From: Terfezia claveryi
Lineage: Eukaryota > Ascomycota > Pezizomycetes > Pezizales > Pezizaceae
Length of the DNA stretch: 64,000 bases
Reading direction: 5' to 3'
NCBI GenBank assembly: GCA_015179025.1
Contig: WHUX01000019.1
Location: 248,001 to 312,000 of the forward strand
Part shown: piece after piece, positions 43,577 to 55,799 of the stretch
Layout: each line of letters opens with the position of its first letter
Numbering within the stretch: position 1 is the first letter of the stretch
Position numbers and translations under genes: made by a program
The notes under the pieces: generated by a model
Database searches by the model: none
Told to the model about the DNA's origin: nothing
The model's input: only the letters and a program-made list of their open reading frames with translations

Positions 43577-45620
43577 ATGCCCTCCTGCCTAGCATGCACG
43601 ACCCGCCTGCTCCGGATATTCGTCTACGACACAGCTACGACATCTCTCCTCGCCTCTGTCTCCCCAGTTTATCGTAGGCCATTCACGAAACAGCCCTACA
43701 CCCGGCGAATCACCACCACAAAATCCTACAGCACGGCAACAAGCACCACCGATAGCTCCTCAGGTGCACCGACAATAACTAGAAGTTACCAGACAAAGGT
43801 TCTTAGCCAGCACCATCCTAGGAAGAATAATGGGGTTGCGTATGGAACGCAGAAGAGGTTGTCGGATAATGATTACATGCCGTTCATTACAGAGCTGCCG
43901 CCTCCACCGCCACCATCGCCGTTGCAGGGGTTACCGATGATGAGTGGGATACCGCCGGGAGTGCCGAGGGCAGTGGATCGGGGGTGGGGGCGGAGTTTGG
44001 GGTGCAGGAGGGGAGGGAAGCGGAGTGGAGGTGGGAGCAGGAGAGGAAGTTGATGCAGGAGAGAACAAGGAGAGTAGAAGATATTATGGGAAGGGCCAAG
44101 GGAGGAGGGAGGGTTAGGCCCGGGAGGGGGGGTCGTTGAGGGCGGTGCGGCAGATTGAGGAGGTTGAAGAGATTGAAGAGGTTGAGGAAATTGAGGAAAT
44201 TGATAGGATATATGTTGGGGCGAATGTCGAAGGTGAGGTGTATGTTGGGGAGAATATGGAGGAGGTTAGGGAGATTGAGCAACAGCAGCAGGAGGTTGCT
44301 AAGAGCGAAGAGAGATTGAGTAAGGTTGAGCAGAAGAAAGGGGGATTGGTCCATGCTGCATTTGAATCTACTACATCTACGGCTGTTGTTGAGGAGAATG
44401 TGCAAGGGGAGGAGCAGCCGGCAAAATCGAGAAAGGAGAATAGGTTAGCTAGGAAAGAAAGGAGGATGAAGAAGAAATTGGAAGAGCTGCAGGCGTTAGA
44501 AGGGAGTGAGGGGGCAGAGAGTTTCACGCCAGGGGCCCTTCATTTTCCACAGCGCTGTCAAAAACATTCCTTTGGAAAAAAATATATTGAGGCCCAGGTC
44601 AAGGCCCAGGTTTTTAAGAAGATAGAAGATCTTGCATCTGATCCAGCTACACCTCCCCCACTGTTGCCAGTTCGCGGAACTCTCCCGGCCCCTTCTGAGA
44701 AAGCCAAACCAGTCAACGTCACGGAATCTCAACCTGAATCTGGGAATGGAAAGGTAGATATGAAGGCACGTGTGAAGAAGTCCCAGGTTGTCAAGAAGAT
44801 GAAAGAGCTTTCGCTTGATCCAGCTATACCCCCGCGACCCCTGCGACCCCCGCAACACCCGCAATCGCTACCAGTTCGCGGCACTCTGCCGATGCCCTCC
44901 AGGAAAACCGAATCAGTCAAACCCGCAGCCTCTACACATAAGTTCATGCATAGAACTGAAAAAAGAGCACTGAAAAAAGGATCAACAGAATCCGAACCCG
45001 AGCGGCCGAAATATAAAGGTTCTTGGGCTCTTCCCACTATCGATCTCCCCCCTCCTCCTGGCTCTAAACCCAAGAAAGTAGCAGCGGTACCTCCCGCTCT
45101 CAAGTCTCTCGTCGGCACGAAGCCCACCCCTGAATCCATCCTCCGTAACCCCAAAAGGCATCCTTCCTGGGTCGTACAGAAGGCGGCTCTACAGAAGAAA
45201 TTTAAAGATACCCCTTGGCAAGCGCGCAAAAGGATTTCCCCCGGCACGGTCAGTCTTATCAAGGCTATCAACGCCGAAGCTCCACATATGCTTAAAGCAC
45301 AGGAGGTTTCTGCGAAGTTCAAGATTAGCACTGAGGCGGCAAGGAGGATATTGGGTAGTAAGAGGGTGATGTCGGATGAGGAGAAAGAGAGGAAAGCGAG
45401 CAAATGGCTTGAGAGAGGCGAGATGATTAAGAGGGCAAAGATTGATTTTGGGGAGATTTGGACGAAGGACAAGAGGAGGAAAGTTTGGGAGGTGCAGGAG
45501 AAATTGAAGAAGATTAGGGAGATGAGTGACAAGTTTGGGATTGAGACGGAGAAGAAGGAAGGAGGGGTGCAGGTAGAGAGGAGCTTGGGGAGGATTAATT
45601 GGGAAGGGAAATTTGTTTGA
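43577..45620 (+). CDS. rrg9: Mitochondrial Rrg9/neugrin family protein, two G-run frame breaks
   Basis: Rrg9 is needed for respiratory growth and mitochondrial genome maintenance; animal neugrin acts on mitochondrial rRNA. The N-terminus (MPSCLACTTRLLRIF..., then many Arg/Ser/Thr and no acids) looks like a mitochondrial presequence. The domain is at about 530-620: WVVQKAALQKKF, WQARKRISPGTVSLIKAI, LKAQEVSAKFKISTEAARRI, LGSKRVMSDEE. Between lies a long Glu/Val repeat region and Pro/Lys linkers. As written, the frame breaks twice, near 43,980-44,000 (runs of five G) and at 44,126-44,132 (seven G). Adding one G at each restores one frame of 681 codons with sensible sequence between, which suggests base-calling loss rather than a pseudogene. 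At 681 aa it is longer than yeast Rrg9 (about 214 aa) because of the low-complexity middle. Confidence 0.82.
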
Positions 45621-46052
45621 GTGTAGTTATGGAGTAGCAAAAGGCTTGTATAGATTGGAAAGTTGAGGTGTTTTATTTTTTTTTTTGTTTGGTGAAGTTG
45701 GCGGGGGAGGGTTTATTTCGGTATTTAGTTTCCATTATCTTCTTTCGGGCGTTACTTTTTGGGCTTTGCATGATGTTTTAAAAGCAGTGGGTTTTGCATA
45801 GATATATAGATATAGTAGTATAGTAGTGCTGCTGATACAATCGAATGACAGGCGGATTGGAATGATATCATGATTTTAATTTGGGGTATCCGATACAAGA
45901 CCATGATGAGATTGGAGATCTAGTATCCCGGCACATGTCCCATAGATTATAATTTGATTGAAACACAGTTCATCTCTTCACCATTTCTTATCGACAAACC
46001 CAGCCATTTTACTTTCGAACCAGGCTTCCTCATTGGAGGGAGAATAACACCC
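45621..46052. other. 3' flank of rrg9
   Basis: No gene is seen; the DNA is AT-rich up to the long-TIR element. Confidence 0.6.
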
Positions 46053-46054
46053 TA

Positions 46055-47860
46055 CAGTTTTTGACCTAGTACCGATCCGTGATGGTGAAACGATCCATGT
46101 CAACTACCCCTGCCAGACACATATCCCGAGATACTACGCTGGCTAGATATCCTCTACAGACCGGGCAAATTGTTTCCTACACTCTTGAATATGCTCTACA
46201 ATATGCGCACACTAGGTAGTTGAATAACTCATGTGAAGCTATCATATGCACCAATCCACCTCAAAAAGGATGAAATTGCCCCCCCCTCCCTCAGTGTGAC
46301 CCCTTCACCCACAGATATAATGAACTAACAAGCCTACATAGCGCCAGTACCTTAACTTAGCAGCTATATTTATGTTAGGATACAATATATCGGCATAGTG
46401 CTATATAAAAAGTTATTATTGTTTGGTACCTAACATGCATAATTCAGCCATTTCGAGCTTTTGGACCATGTCCGCCAGTTTTTCAGTATTTTGATCCTTC
46501 TTGACCTTTCGTATCTTCTTCACCACTCATTCTGTACCACTCCTACACTCACTATACCCTGTGTATCCTGTTATCCCGTAGGCCCGGTAACTTAGGTCTA
46601 TTTACTCCATACTATTGATTAGATAACTGAGCAACCTGGCTGCAAGAATAGTATACCTTTGGCAACATGACAACGGCGGGAGTAGATATGAGGTCAATAA
46701 AGGTACACTTCACCTAAAATAGTTCGGAGATATTGAAATAGCTAGAGATATGATATGGATATATGCAAATGATATCTTGAGCTCTATATCCTATAGCAGA
46801 AATAGGATATTGTAGCTATTTAGCGGAACCTAAAGCAGCTATATATAAGGAATGAGCCAGACCAGTACAAAACAGCCTCGAAAGCCTTTCAGGAGCCATA
46901 TATGGATGAAAATCCACATACCTAGATAGATATTGTATGCTAGACCAACTAGGTAGTTATGAGCCATGATTAAAATATTACATGAACTGCTATATAAGGC
47001 AAATGCGGTTGCTATGATAGACAGAGACCTGCAGACTGCAATAGACCGAGACCTCCAGACTGCAATAGACAAAGTCTCTAGATTGCAATAAGCAGAGGCC
47101 TCTAGACTACAATAGATAGAGGTTTCCTGAGCGAATCTAGAAGTATAGGCTATGGACTTCCAATACCCCCCCTTAGCACATACAGGAGCTGTGGATGTAA
47201 ATGAGTATTGACCTGGTTAAAAAATCTTCAAGAAACCTTATATATATATATGTTTTATATAAGGAAAAATATAAGGCAAAATGATCATTGAGCAACCTAA
47301 TTAAGCCTGGTGTGTAGGATAGAAGATAGAAGGTGAGGATGTGTAGGGTATAAAGGATATAGGAGTTGTGCAAATAGATTGGTAAAGAGGCTGCAGAAGA
47401 TATGAAAGGTCGAGAAGGATCAAAATACTGAAAAGCCTGCGGACATGGTCCAAAAGCTCGAAATGGCTGAATTATGCATGTTAGGTACTAAACAATAATG
47501 ACTTTTTATATAGCACTATACCAATATATTGTATCCTAACATAAATATAGATGCTAAGTTAAGGTGCTAGCACTATGTAGACTTGTTAGTTCATTATATC
47601 TGTGGGTGAAGGGGTCACACTGAGGAGGGGGGAGCAATTTCATCCTTTTCGAGGTGGATTGGTGCATATGATAGCTTCACATGAGTTATTCAACTACCTA
47701 GTGTGCGCATATTGTAGAGCATATTCAAGAGTGTCAGGAAACAATTTGCCCGGTCTGTAGAGGATGTCTAGCCAGCGTAGTATCTCGGGATATGTGTCAT
47801 GGCAGGGGTAGTTGACATGGATCGTTTCACCATCACGGATCGGTACTAGGTCAAAAACTG
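46055..47860. mobile_element. TA-flanked foldback element, 1,806 bp, arms of about 470 bp
   Basis: 46,055 to about 46,530 is repeated, inverted, at about 47,385-47,860 with a few percent mismatch and small indels; weaker similarity extends to about 46,590. The outer ends read CAGTTTTTGACCTAGTACCG and TA flanks both (46,053-46,054 and 47,861-47,862), a mariner-like end and target. The middle of about 850 bp has no open frame and carries a tandem repeat. It is probably non-autonomous. The long arms could fold into a large hairpin, and read-through RNA would be double-stranded. Confidence 0.9.
47010..47135 (+). repeat. Tandem repeat of about 28 bp inside the long-TIR element
   Basis: Four to five diverged copies of a unit like GACTGCAATAGACCGAGACC follow each other. 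This is the only structured part of the element's interior. Confidence 0.75.
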
Positions 47861-47862
47861 TA

Positions 47863-48558
47863 CCTACCTACATTCATACTGTACGTTACTGTACATCAGT
47901 ATCCGTACTTGACCTGTTTTCTTTTCACACGCATATCACACGCATATCACACGCACACGCACACGTTGCTCGCTTCTTCCTTTTTGCCAGCCCAGCCTTT
48001 TGCCAGCGCTGTGACCCCCAAACCCCAACTCTCTAGCCCCCCCCAGCAAATGTGCAGTGATCATGATGGCTGTAGGTACACTAGCGACGTAAGGCAACAG
48101 TAACTGGCACATCTTGGGTAACGGGTGAAACAACAACTCATCAAGCCCAAGGTAAAGGGAAAAAAAATAAAAAAAAATAAAAAAAGAAAAAAGAAAAAAG
48201 AAAAGAAAAAGAAAGGAAAAAAATATAAGAGGTATCAAATCCCATTATTTCCTTTGGTGTACGTCGGTCACATGTGGGTTTATACGGAATTGAATATCAC
48301 AAGCCAAAGAGAACACGGAAGGAACAGATAGCTGTTACTTTTACGTGGGGAGGTATTTACTTTTATAACGCATACATACTGTACATACATAGTACGCCTA
48401 TTCATCTATACTATTCAACAGAAGCAAGAACTCAAAGATCCATACTCCGCTGCCTTCAGAGCAACTCCCCCAACTTCCCTCCCAACACCACCCAGAGACG
48501 AAAGCGAAAACACAAAAACCGTGACAGCACCCTCATTACCCCCTTCGCCATCTTCGTG
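47863..48558. other. Upstream region of the TM-protein gene
   Basis: It contains CACACGCA repeats (about 47,928-47,965) and an A-rich purine stretch (48,155-48,235). The frame of the following gene stays open upstream to 48,274, but the translated sequence is not protein-like. Confidence 0.5.
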
Positions 48559-50425
48559 ATGCTGCTCCTCACTCTACTCCTTCCCCCCCTAATCATCTCC
48601 CTCCCTCAATCTCTCTCCAAGCTCTCCCATCTCCCCTCACAGCTAAGATCCGCCTTCGAACATTTCCGGTCCACGAGTCCGCCCATTGCACCCATCGACT
48701 CCACCGCGCCAATCGAAGGAATCCCAGAACACATACCCGAGCCAATCGTCGATCCGATACCCCCAGAGCCACTGAAGCCAGCCTACGCACCGCTTATCTT
48801 TGCGGGTAGGGACGCATGGAGAGCGTTTAGCGAAGACCCAGCCGGGGCGTGGGAGACGGGCGATAGAGAGCATATTTGGTTTTTCTGGTTCTCCGGGGTG
48901 GAGGTTGATGAGGAAGGTTCTGTGGGGTCCCCGTTGATTGAAGGGACTGAGTGGCCGGGGTTGGTAGAGGATGTCAATATGGAATTTGAGCTGAGAAGGA
49001 GGAAATTGGAGATTGGGATGTTTTCGGGTGATAAAAAAGATGAGGTATACTGGGTATGTACGACGGCAGATTCCTAGATGGGCACAAGTAGTTGATACAA
49101 GTCCTCCCTTTAGGATACCGCAATCACAATCAGCAAGCACCAGCAACAGGTGCAGTTTGAACAACAGCAGGCTGCGTATTTATCATCAGTTTCGTCGACC
49201 TCAACAAGCACAAAGACTTCCAGTGTTGACCCAATTTTCTCGAGTGAATCTCCAGTCACACCACAATCCTCCTACGCTCATTTTGCATTTGTGAATTGTA
49301 ATGATAAGGAAGAGCGGCCTCTGTGTTACAAGTTCCTCGCGGTCAAGGAACACAGGCAAATATTGTATGTTGTAACAAGAAACACGATCACCATCGAACC
49401 AACGCCAGAACAAGCAAAGAATGCAGAAGCAGAGGTATCTCCAGTGGTACCGGAGTTTGTTCATATGGAGAAACAGGATTCTGGAATGACACAGCAGCTT
49501 GGAGACGATGCTGTGGGCCATATTGAATTCGGGGAGCAGAAAGCTATGAATGAAGATCCAGTGGAAAAAGCAGTCGACGTTGAACCACTACAACCGACGA
49601 TAATTCATAAGCTTATCCTCCGGAGGGTCCCTCTGAAGCTTAACCTCTCGACTACGGATTTGCACAACTTCTACGAGTTTCAGCACTGGGAAAAGTTGTC
49701 TCCATGGGAAGACGTGTTGAATCCAGCAGACGGGTTGGTAGGAACTGCAATGGAGGGGAAGGTCGGAGAGATTATTGGAATGGGATATGAGTACTGGTAT
49801 AAGACGCCAAAGTGGGCTTTCCTGATGGTGTTGGCGCTGTTGTTGAAATGGATTACGTATGTATCCCCAGGGTCACTTTTTCGTGATGATATGCTCTGTG
49901 AGAGAATTGCTAACTGATTGTAGTGCATCAATTTTTGAAAAGGGGAATGAGAGGGGGCATAAGAAGGGGAAGAAGGGGGGGCCCAAATTGCCTGAAGTGG
50001 TTGCAGCTGCCGCTGCGGAGGCAGCACTGATTCCGTTGAAGGCACAAGCGATATTACCAGAAATGCCGGAGAAGCTAGAAATAGCAGCCGTGTCGGCGAA
50101 GCCGGAAATATCGGACGTGCCGGCAAAATTAGGAATACCGATGGAGACCCAGGTGCCAGAAGAAATTGAAGTTGTGGAGCATGCGGAGTTGACAAAGGCT
50201 GAGGAGGTCGCGAGTATTGCGGAAGTCTTGGATAAGGCAGAAGTGGAGCAAGTTAAGCCTGAGATGGAGGATGAGGTGGAGAATGAGGTGAAGGATGAGG
50301 TGGAGGAAAAGATTGATGCCAATGGTGAGGCCAATGGTGAGACTAATGGCAATGTGAAAGACCTAATGAAGGGTGAGAATCTGGTAACGAGATTAGAGGA
50401 TAAGGCAAGCATGGAGGAATTCTGA
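48559..50425 (+). CDS. Unrecognised protein with two membrane segments
   Basis: I do not recognise the family. Exons 48,559-49,053, 49,114-49,856 and 49,924-50,425 give 579 aa in frame with GT...AG introns. The N-terminus (MLLLTLLLPPLIISLPQSLS) is a signal peptide or anchor. A Pro-rich linker follows (about 45-85), then a globular-looking part with HIWFFWFSGVEVDEEGS and ELRRRKLEIGMF, a Gln/Ser/Thr stretch at the start of exon 2 and a region with AHFAFVNCNDKEERPLCYKF. A second membrane segment (about 396-412, WAFLMVLALLLKWIT) precedes a basic patch (GHKKGKKGG) and a long acidic Glu/Val/Ala tail. The start is chosen at the ATG that begins the hydrophobic segment. A secretory-pathway membrane protein with a soluble middle domain is the most that can be said. 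Confidence 0.7.
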
Positions 50426-50714
50426 ATAGGATACATTGATGGTTTGGTACTGCTGGGATGGCTATATGGATGGGGTTGCTCGGATTGGCTGGATTGCCAA
50501 AGGAACTTTAGGTATATATGGGGCTTGACTTTTGAATATCTCATCTCTTTTCTCCTGTTCTCTTCTACTCATGGCTGGAGTTACTTTTTCTAATATTCTT
50601 CTGTCTTCGTATGCCTTAATGAGATCATGATAATGCCCACTATAGAAAACTGCATGCTGCTCAAGGTCGTTGCTCAGTGTCTTTCTTTGGCCGCCTCTGG
50701 CTCACTTCTGGAGT
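50426..50714. other. Convergent intergenic region
   Basis: Short region between the TM-protein gene and the nkp2-like gene, which end towards each other. No gene is seen. Confidence 0.6.
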
Positions 50715-51319
50715 TCACCTTTCACCGTCCCCTTCCAATACCCTCTCACATGTCTCCTCCAAATTCTCTAGCTGCTCAGTTACTTTGCTCTCAATCCCTG
50801 CTGTCGAGAACTTGCCATAGATCAAGTCACTCAGCCCGCCAACCCACTCCTGCATCTCCTTCATCATCTTATCACACTCCTCCTCCAACCTCCTCTCTTC
50901 CTCCGCAAACTCCTCCACTGTATCCTCCATCTGTACCAGTAACTCCGCCAATGGCATCACAGGCTCAGAGTTACTCGTCCCAAACAGCTCGACTCCCACC
51001 ATCACATCTCTAGTCAAACCTTGGGTGTTTGAGCCTGAAGCTGAGTTAGACTGCCGTAAGCGTTGGACCTGTCGTTTGGACTGGGAGACTTCGAGATCAA
51101 TGTTTTTCTTGACGCGGGAGATGGTTTGGGTGCGGGAGAGCTGGAGGTGCCGGTATAAGAGGCGGATTTGTGGGTTTGAGCGGGAGGGGGGGGGAAGAGG
51201 TTGGTGAAGACGGGGAGGGGAAGGAGCTCGGGGAGTGGGGCGCGGGAGAGGAGGTAAGATGTTAGGAGGGAGTGTTCCGTTTTGGTGGGATCGGGGGCCA
51301 GGGCTGGTGCGTGAGACAT
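50715..51319 (-). CDS. Kinetochore protein Cnl2/Nkp2, one frame break in a G9 run
   Basis: Nkp2/Cnl2 belongs to the inner-kinetochore CCAN. The N-terminal part (SLLTSYLLSRAPLPELLPLP, then VFTNLFP) matches the family's opening. Then LLYRHLQLSRTQTISRVKKN leads into a coiled coil. The downstream part (TRDVMVGVELFG, then PLAELLVQMEDTVEEFAEEE) is helical and acidic. The two halves are in different frames. Adding one base to the run of nine G at about 51,186-51,194 (C on the coding strand) joins them into 201 codons, with the conserved NPQIRLLYRHLQLSR block restored. The usual family length is 150-220 aa. I read this as a base-calling loss and the gene as intact. Confidence 0.82.
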
Positions 51320-51883
51320 GCTATCGAGGGGTGGCTGCCGCGGTAACTGGGCTCTTCCGTTTGATTTCTTTTTTTTTTTTTTTCTTTTGGAGAGGAGGAT
51401 GAGGTGCAGCTCTGGTGGCTATGGGAGATGCTCCTGAGTTACATGTGGGATTGTGCCAAGCGATGATTCCCAGTCTAATTGAATATGCTGTAGCTATTGG
51501 CGTGTGAACTTATCGCATTCCACTCTACCTATATAATTCCCATTGAGACATAAGTTATACCTACAATCTTAGATCTACTCTGCGGCTGGTTCACGCGTTT
51601 TTACGCGGTTTTGATGCACGTGTGGATATCCTTGTCTCCAGCAGCTAACGAACGAGAGCTTGTATATTTCGCAACAATTGCTATATGAGTTACAGTACCC
51701 TACGAAACCAAGCAGGAAACCCTTCTTCACCCAACACAGCCAAGTGAAACTCCCAGAACGTCGAAGCTTGAAGCTCACACCACCACCCTTCCACAACCCA
51801 CTCGCTTGCAGCTAGCAGCAGCAGTAGGGCAGCAATTTGCTTTCATACCACACCCAATATACCCCCGTACAAAGCAAGCAGAC
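51320..51883. other. Divergent promoter region of nkp2-like and eaf3
   Basis: A shared upstream region of about 560 bp, with a T16 run near 51,370. It includes the 5' UTR of eaf3. No other gene is seen. Confidence 0.6.
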
Positions 51884-53093
51884 ATGCCACCTGCCCCCCC
51901 AGTCCCCTCTGTGCCGACGTACAAAGTCGACGAGAAGGTCCTATGTTTCCATGGGCCAATGTTGTATGAAGCCAAGGTCATTGATGTTAAGCCCGGTGCA
52001 GACAAGAAGGATTCTCCGGAATATAAAGTGCATTACAAAGGGTGGAAGAACACGTATGTGCAGAATCTGTTCCTTTCATACAACACAAGGTTTTTGCTGC
52101 ACTACTAGAGGCCTACATCTACATTATCTGGCTTGAAGAATGGAGATGTGTAGATCATGCTTGCTAACTCTCCGTCGAAATACCAGTTGGGATGAATTCG
52201 TCCCGCAAGACCGCCTCCGCAAGATGACGCCTGAGAATCTCGAACTGCAGAAAGCCCTTAAAGAGGCTGCTCGCCCAACGCAGAAGGGTGGAGTGAAAAG
52301 CACTCCCGACGGAAAGAAAGCTAGTGGGAATATGGCTGGTGGTAAAGCCAGTAGCGAGGACTTTTCCACAGCGCCGCCCACAGCACGTGGGCAGAAGAGG
52401 ACCAGGGAGATGGAGATGGAGAAGGAGGATGACTTTTTACGCAAAAATGAGATTAAGCTATTTATTCCAGACGTACTCAAAGCGACGCTTGTCGACGATT
52501 GGGAGTATATCACGAAAAACCAACAACTTGTACCACTCCCGAAAAATATCAATGTGATAAAGATTTTGGAGAACTACAAGGCAGCGTCTGCCAAGAGACG
52601 CGAGGGGAGTGCAGAAAGTGATATATTTGAGGAGATTGTGGCAGGGTTGAGGTTGTACTTCGATAGGTGTTTGGGGAATATTCTACTCTATAGGTTTGAG
52701 CGGCAACAGTACCTGAATATGAGGAAGGAGTACCCGGAAAAGGAACCAAGTGAGATTTATGGAGCGGAGCATCTGTTGAGGTTGTTTGGTAGGTTGCTTT
52801 CTCGCCATGCGGAAGTAAAGGTGAGAGCGTATTAATGACTAATTGTGAGCTGGTAGTCTCGATGCCGGAACTCCTGGCACATACAAATATGGATCAGCAG
52901 AGTGTCAACAAACTCCGGGAGCATCTTGACGAGTTCATTCGATATATGGCGAAAAATCACGAGCAGTACTTTCAGTCGTCGTCGTATGAAAATGGTTGAA
53001 TCCCTCCTGCTTTAGCCCGTCCTCATGACTAATTCTGACAATAATCGTCACGTAGCATCCACAAAGTACATTGAGCAATCGAAGGGCGTTTAG
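51884..53093 (+). CDS. eaf3: Eaf3/MRG15 chromodomain protein
   Basis: Eaf3 is shared by the NuA4 acetyltransferase and the Rpd3S deacetylase, and reads H3K36 methylation in the nucleus. Exons 51,884-52,053, 52,187-52,788, 52,857-52,994 and 53,056-53,093 give 315 aa in frame. The chromo barrel is at about 10-75 ([40 protein letters not shown]), with the aromatic residues that form the methyl-lysine cage. A basic/Ser linker follows, then the MRG domain at about 140-310 ([52 protein letters not shown]). The third exon start is chosen because it joins HLLRLF to [10 protein letters not shown] as in the family; reading through the donor would add an unrelated tail. The last exon is only 38 nt. Confidence 0.94.
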
Positions 53094-53766
53094 TTACAGC
53101 CTGTCGCCGAGTGGGTCCCCGACCATCCGATCAAGACGTTTGCGGAGACATTTGAGTCGCAGTACCTGTGACTATGGCGTGCTTTTCACGTTCTTTTCCT
53201 TTTTCCTATCCTGACTCAACTGGGTTTGGTCATCGAGTTTATATCTTATGGATGGCAATGGCAATGGCGTTGTATTTGGTTTTTCTGTCGTTGAGAGCAT
53301 CTTGAGAGTTAGCCGTGGGAGGAAGATTGACTTCGAATATTTCCAGCTATCTATATCTGTTTGCCTGGTTTTTCCTCCCCGTTTTCTTCCCCCTGGATTC
53401 CGTGATATACGAGAATGGAGGGGGGTTAATTAAATTATGGTTCTGTTGATGGAATTCTGCAGTTTCTGTTTATAACGTCTTGTATCACGGCAGATTGTGG
53501 TGGCCTCATGATGCCAAGCCAGGGCCCAATGATCGCGGGCCGTCAGGGTGTCTGTGCGCTACCTATCAAATCAAATACAGATTGACAGGAAACAAGATCT
53601 TGGATCCTGGAACTCGCTTGTTTCTATATGGGATGAAAGTTTTGCACCCTAGCAACTGCTGCAGGAACTGTCAACACAGTGCAGGCAGATCATTGTACGA
53701 CGGTAACGATATAGTACCCGCCAGACTAGTACACAAGCACGAGACAGTAGTGAGAGCTTAGCAATA
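53094..53766. other. Intergenic between eaf3 and mgs1
   Basis: No gene is seen. A possible weak micro-insertion CCGCCAGACT (53,718-53,727) is bracketed by AGTAC copies at 53,713-53,717 and 53,728-53,732, about 40 bp before the mgs1 ATG. Confidence 0.45.
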
Positions 53767-55799
53767 ATGGTCCAATGTCCCGTCTGCGAAAAGGAGATCT
53801 CCATGAACTCCATCAACAAGCACCTTGATCGCGGCTGTGCAGACGACCCAGCAGATGCACAACCCAGTACTGTATCCCCTGGTGCGGGTGGCTCTACCCC
53901 GGTCAAGCCCGTAGCGAAGATATTCCAAACCCCGGCGAAGAGGGCCGCACCTCAATCGCAGCTTGACGTGCGTGCATCATCAACGTATACCAATGGGAGG
54001 AATATGAATTTATCGCCGGTCTTGAAACGGGGAGGAGGAGGCGGGAGTGGGGAGAAGATGGATATACCTAGCATTAGTAGTGGCAATTACCCCGATAGCT
54101 CAATAGCTATCAAAGACGAACTCGAAGCCCCTGCACCAAAGCGTCAGAAAAAGAGTTCAGAAAAACTCCAAGACGTAATGCCACTCGCTGAGAAGGTGCG
54201 GCCAAAGATCCTCGAAGACATCTGCGGGCAAGACCTTGTCGGACCCAACGGGGTCCTCCGTGGGCTGATCGAGCAGGAAAAAGTCCCTTCGATGATTCTC
54301 TGGGGAGCTGCCGGGTGTGGAAAGACTACGATAGCGAGGGTGATTGCACAAAGGACAAAGTGTAGGTTTGTGGAGATCAGCGCGACGGATTCAGGAGTGG
54401 GGGAGTGTAAGAGGATTTTCGGAGAGGCGAAGAGCGAGTTGTTGTTATCAGGGAGAAAGACGATATTATTCTGTGATGAGATTCATCGGTTTTCGAAGAG
54501 TCAGCAGGATGTGTTCTTGGCCCCAGTGGAAAGTGGGCAGATTACGCTGTGAGTAAGGCCAAATGGGATAACGGTTGGACTTACTTTTACTGATGTTTGG
54601 GCGCGATCTAGGATTGGAGCTACGACGGAGTATGTATTGTTGCTGGGAAGCCGGAACCTGATGGAGAGCTGACTTGTGAAATTCTTAGGAACCCGAGTTT
54701 TAAAATCCAGTCTGCGTTATTATCCCGATGTCGAGTGTTTACCCTCAAGAAGCTCACGGAGCAAGATATTGAATTTATACTACGCCGAGCTTTGGAGGCA
54801 GAATCCCCTCAGGATGAATCTGGACAACCCCTAATCCCACAACAGCTCGATGATGAGATGTTATCATATCTCTCTATCTTTGCCGACGGAGATGCCCGGA
54901 CAGCATTAAACCTTTTGGAGCTAGCAATGAGCTTGTCAAATAAGAATAAGAATTTTACGAAGGACGATATCAAGAAGGCATTGACTCGGACATTAGTTTA
55001 TGATCGCTCGGGAGATATGCATTTTGATACGATTTCAGCGTTTCATAAGAGTGTGAGGGGAAGTGATGCGGATGGAGCACTGTTTTGGCTGGGGAGGATG
55101 TTGAAAGGTGGGGAGGTTAGTAACACCACACGAGACTACTAGATCAAGGGGTCAATAGCTGATATGCGATATGTAGGACCCATTATATATCGCCCGCAGA
55201 ATGGTAGTCATTGCAAGTGAAGAGTACGTATACGACCAGCCCTCTCATCTACTCTCTCCTTACCTGCTAACTTAACACCCCAGTGTAGGACTGGCAGACA
55301 ATGCCCTCCTCCCCCTTGCGACCGCCACCCTCACCGCAGTCCAACAGATCGGTCTTCCAGAAGCACGCATCAACCTCGCTCACTGCGCCGTGGCGCTAGC
55401 TGAAGCGAAGAAATCTATACGGGCATATAAAGGGTTGAATGAGGTTATGCGATTACTTGATAGTGATCCGTTAGCAAGTGGTGCGCCGGTGCCGATGCAT
55501 TTGAGAAATGCACCAACGAGGTTGATGAAAGAGGGCGGGTGGGGGGCAGGGTATAAATATAATCCAGATTATGTGGATGGAAAGGTGTTACAGGAGGTAT
55601 GTATGGTCTAGGATTAGCAGATGAGGAGTATTGAGCTGACCTATGGGTTATTTGTTAGTATTTACCGGAGAAGCTTGCAGGAAAGAAGTTTTTGGAGGAG
55701 AGGCATTTGGGGACGAAGAGGGACCTGGAGTTGATGAAGTCAGGATCTATTTCTGTCAGAGAACGGGTGCAGATGGAGAGGTATTGGGGCGGCAAGTAG
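53767..55799 (+). CDS. mgs1: Mgs1/WRNIP1 AAA+ ATPase of replication-fork maintenance
   Basis: Mgs1 binds ubiquitinated PCNA at stalled replication forks. Exons 53,767-54,548, 54,612-54,629 (18 nt), 54,689-55,115, 55,177-55,223, 55,284-55,596 and 55,659-55,799 give 575 aa in frame. A UBZ4 ubiquitin-binding finger opens the protein (C4, C7, H19, C24). A disordered linker follows, then the AAA+ core: ICGQDLVG, Walker [10 protein letters not shown] (180-188), Walker [10 protein letters not shown] (about 235-243) and sensor 1 IGATTENPSF, which spans two splice junctions. The MgsA C-terminal domain follows ([38 protein letters not shown]) and the family-typical end with [18 protein letters not shown]. 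The start is the ATG right before the finger. All parts are intact. Confidence 0.96.

Noticed and set aside
52821..52849. 29-nt intron in eaf3 after GGAAGTAAAG
   Set aside because: Too short to splice; the 68-nt intron 52,789-52,856 restores the conserved MRG sequence.
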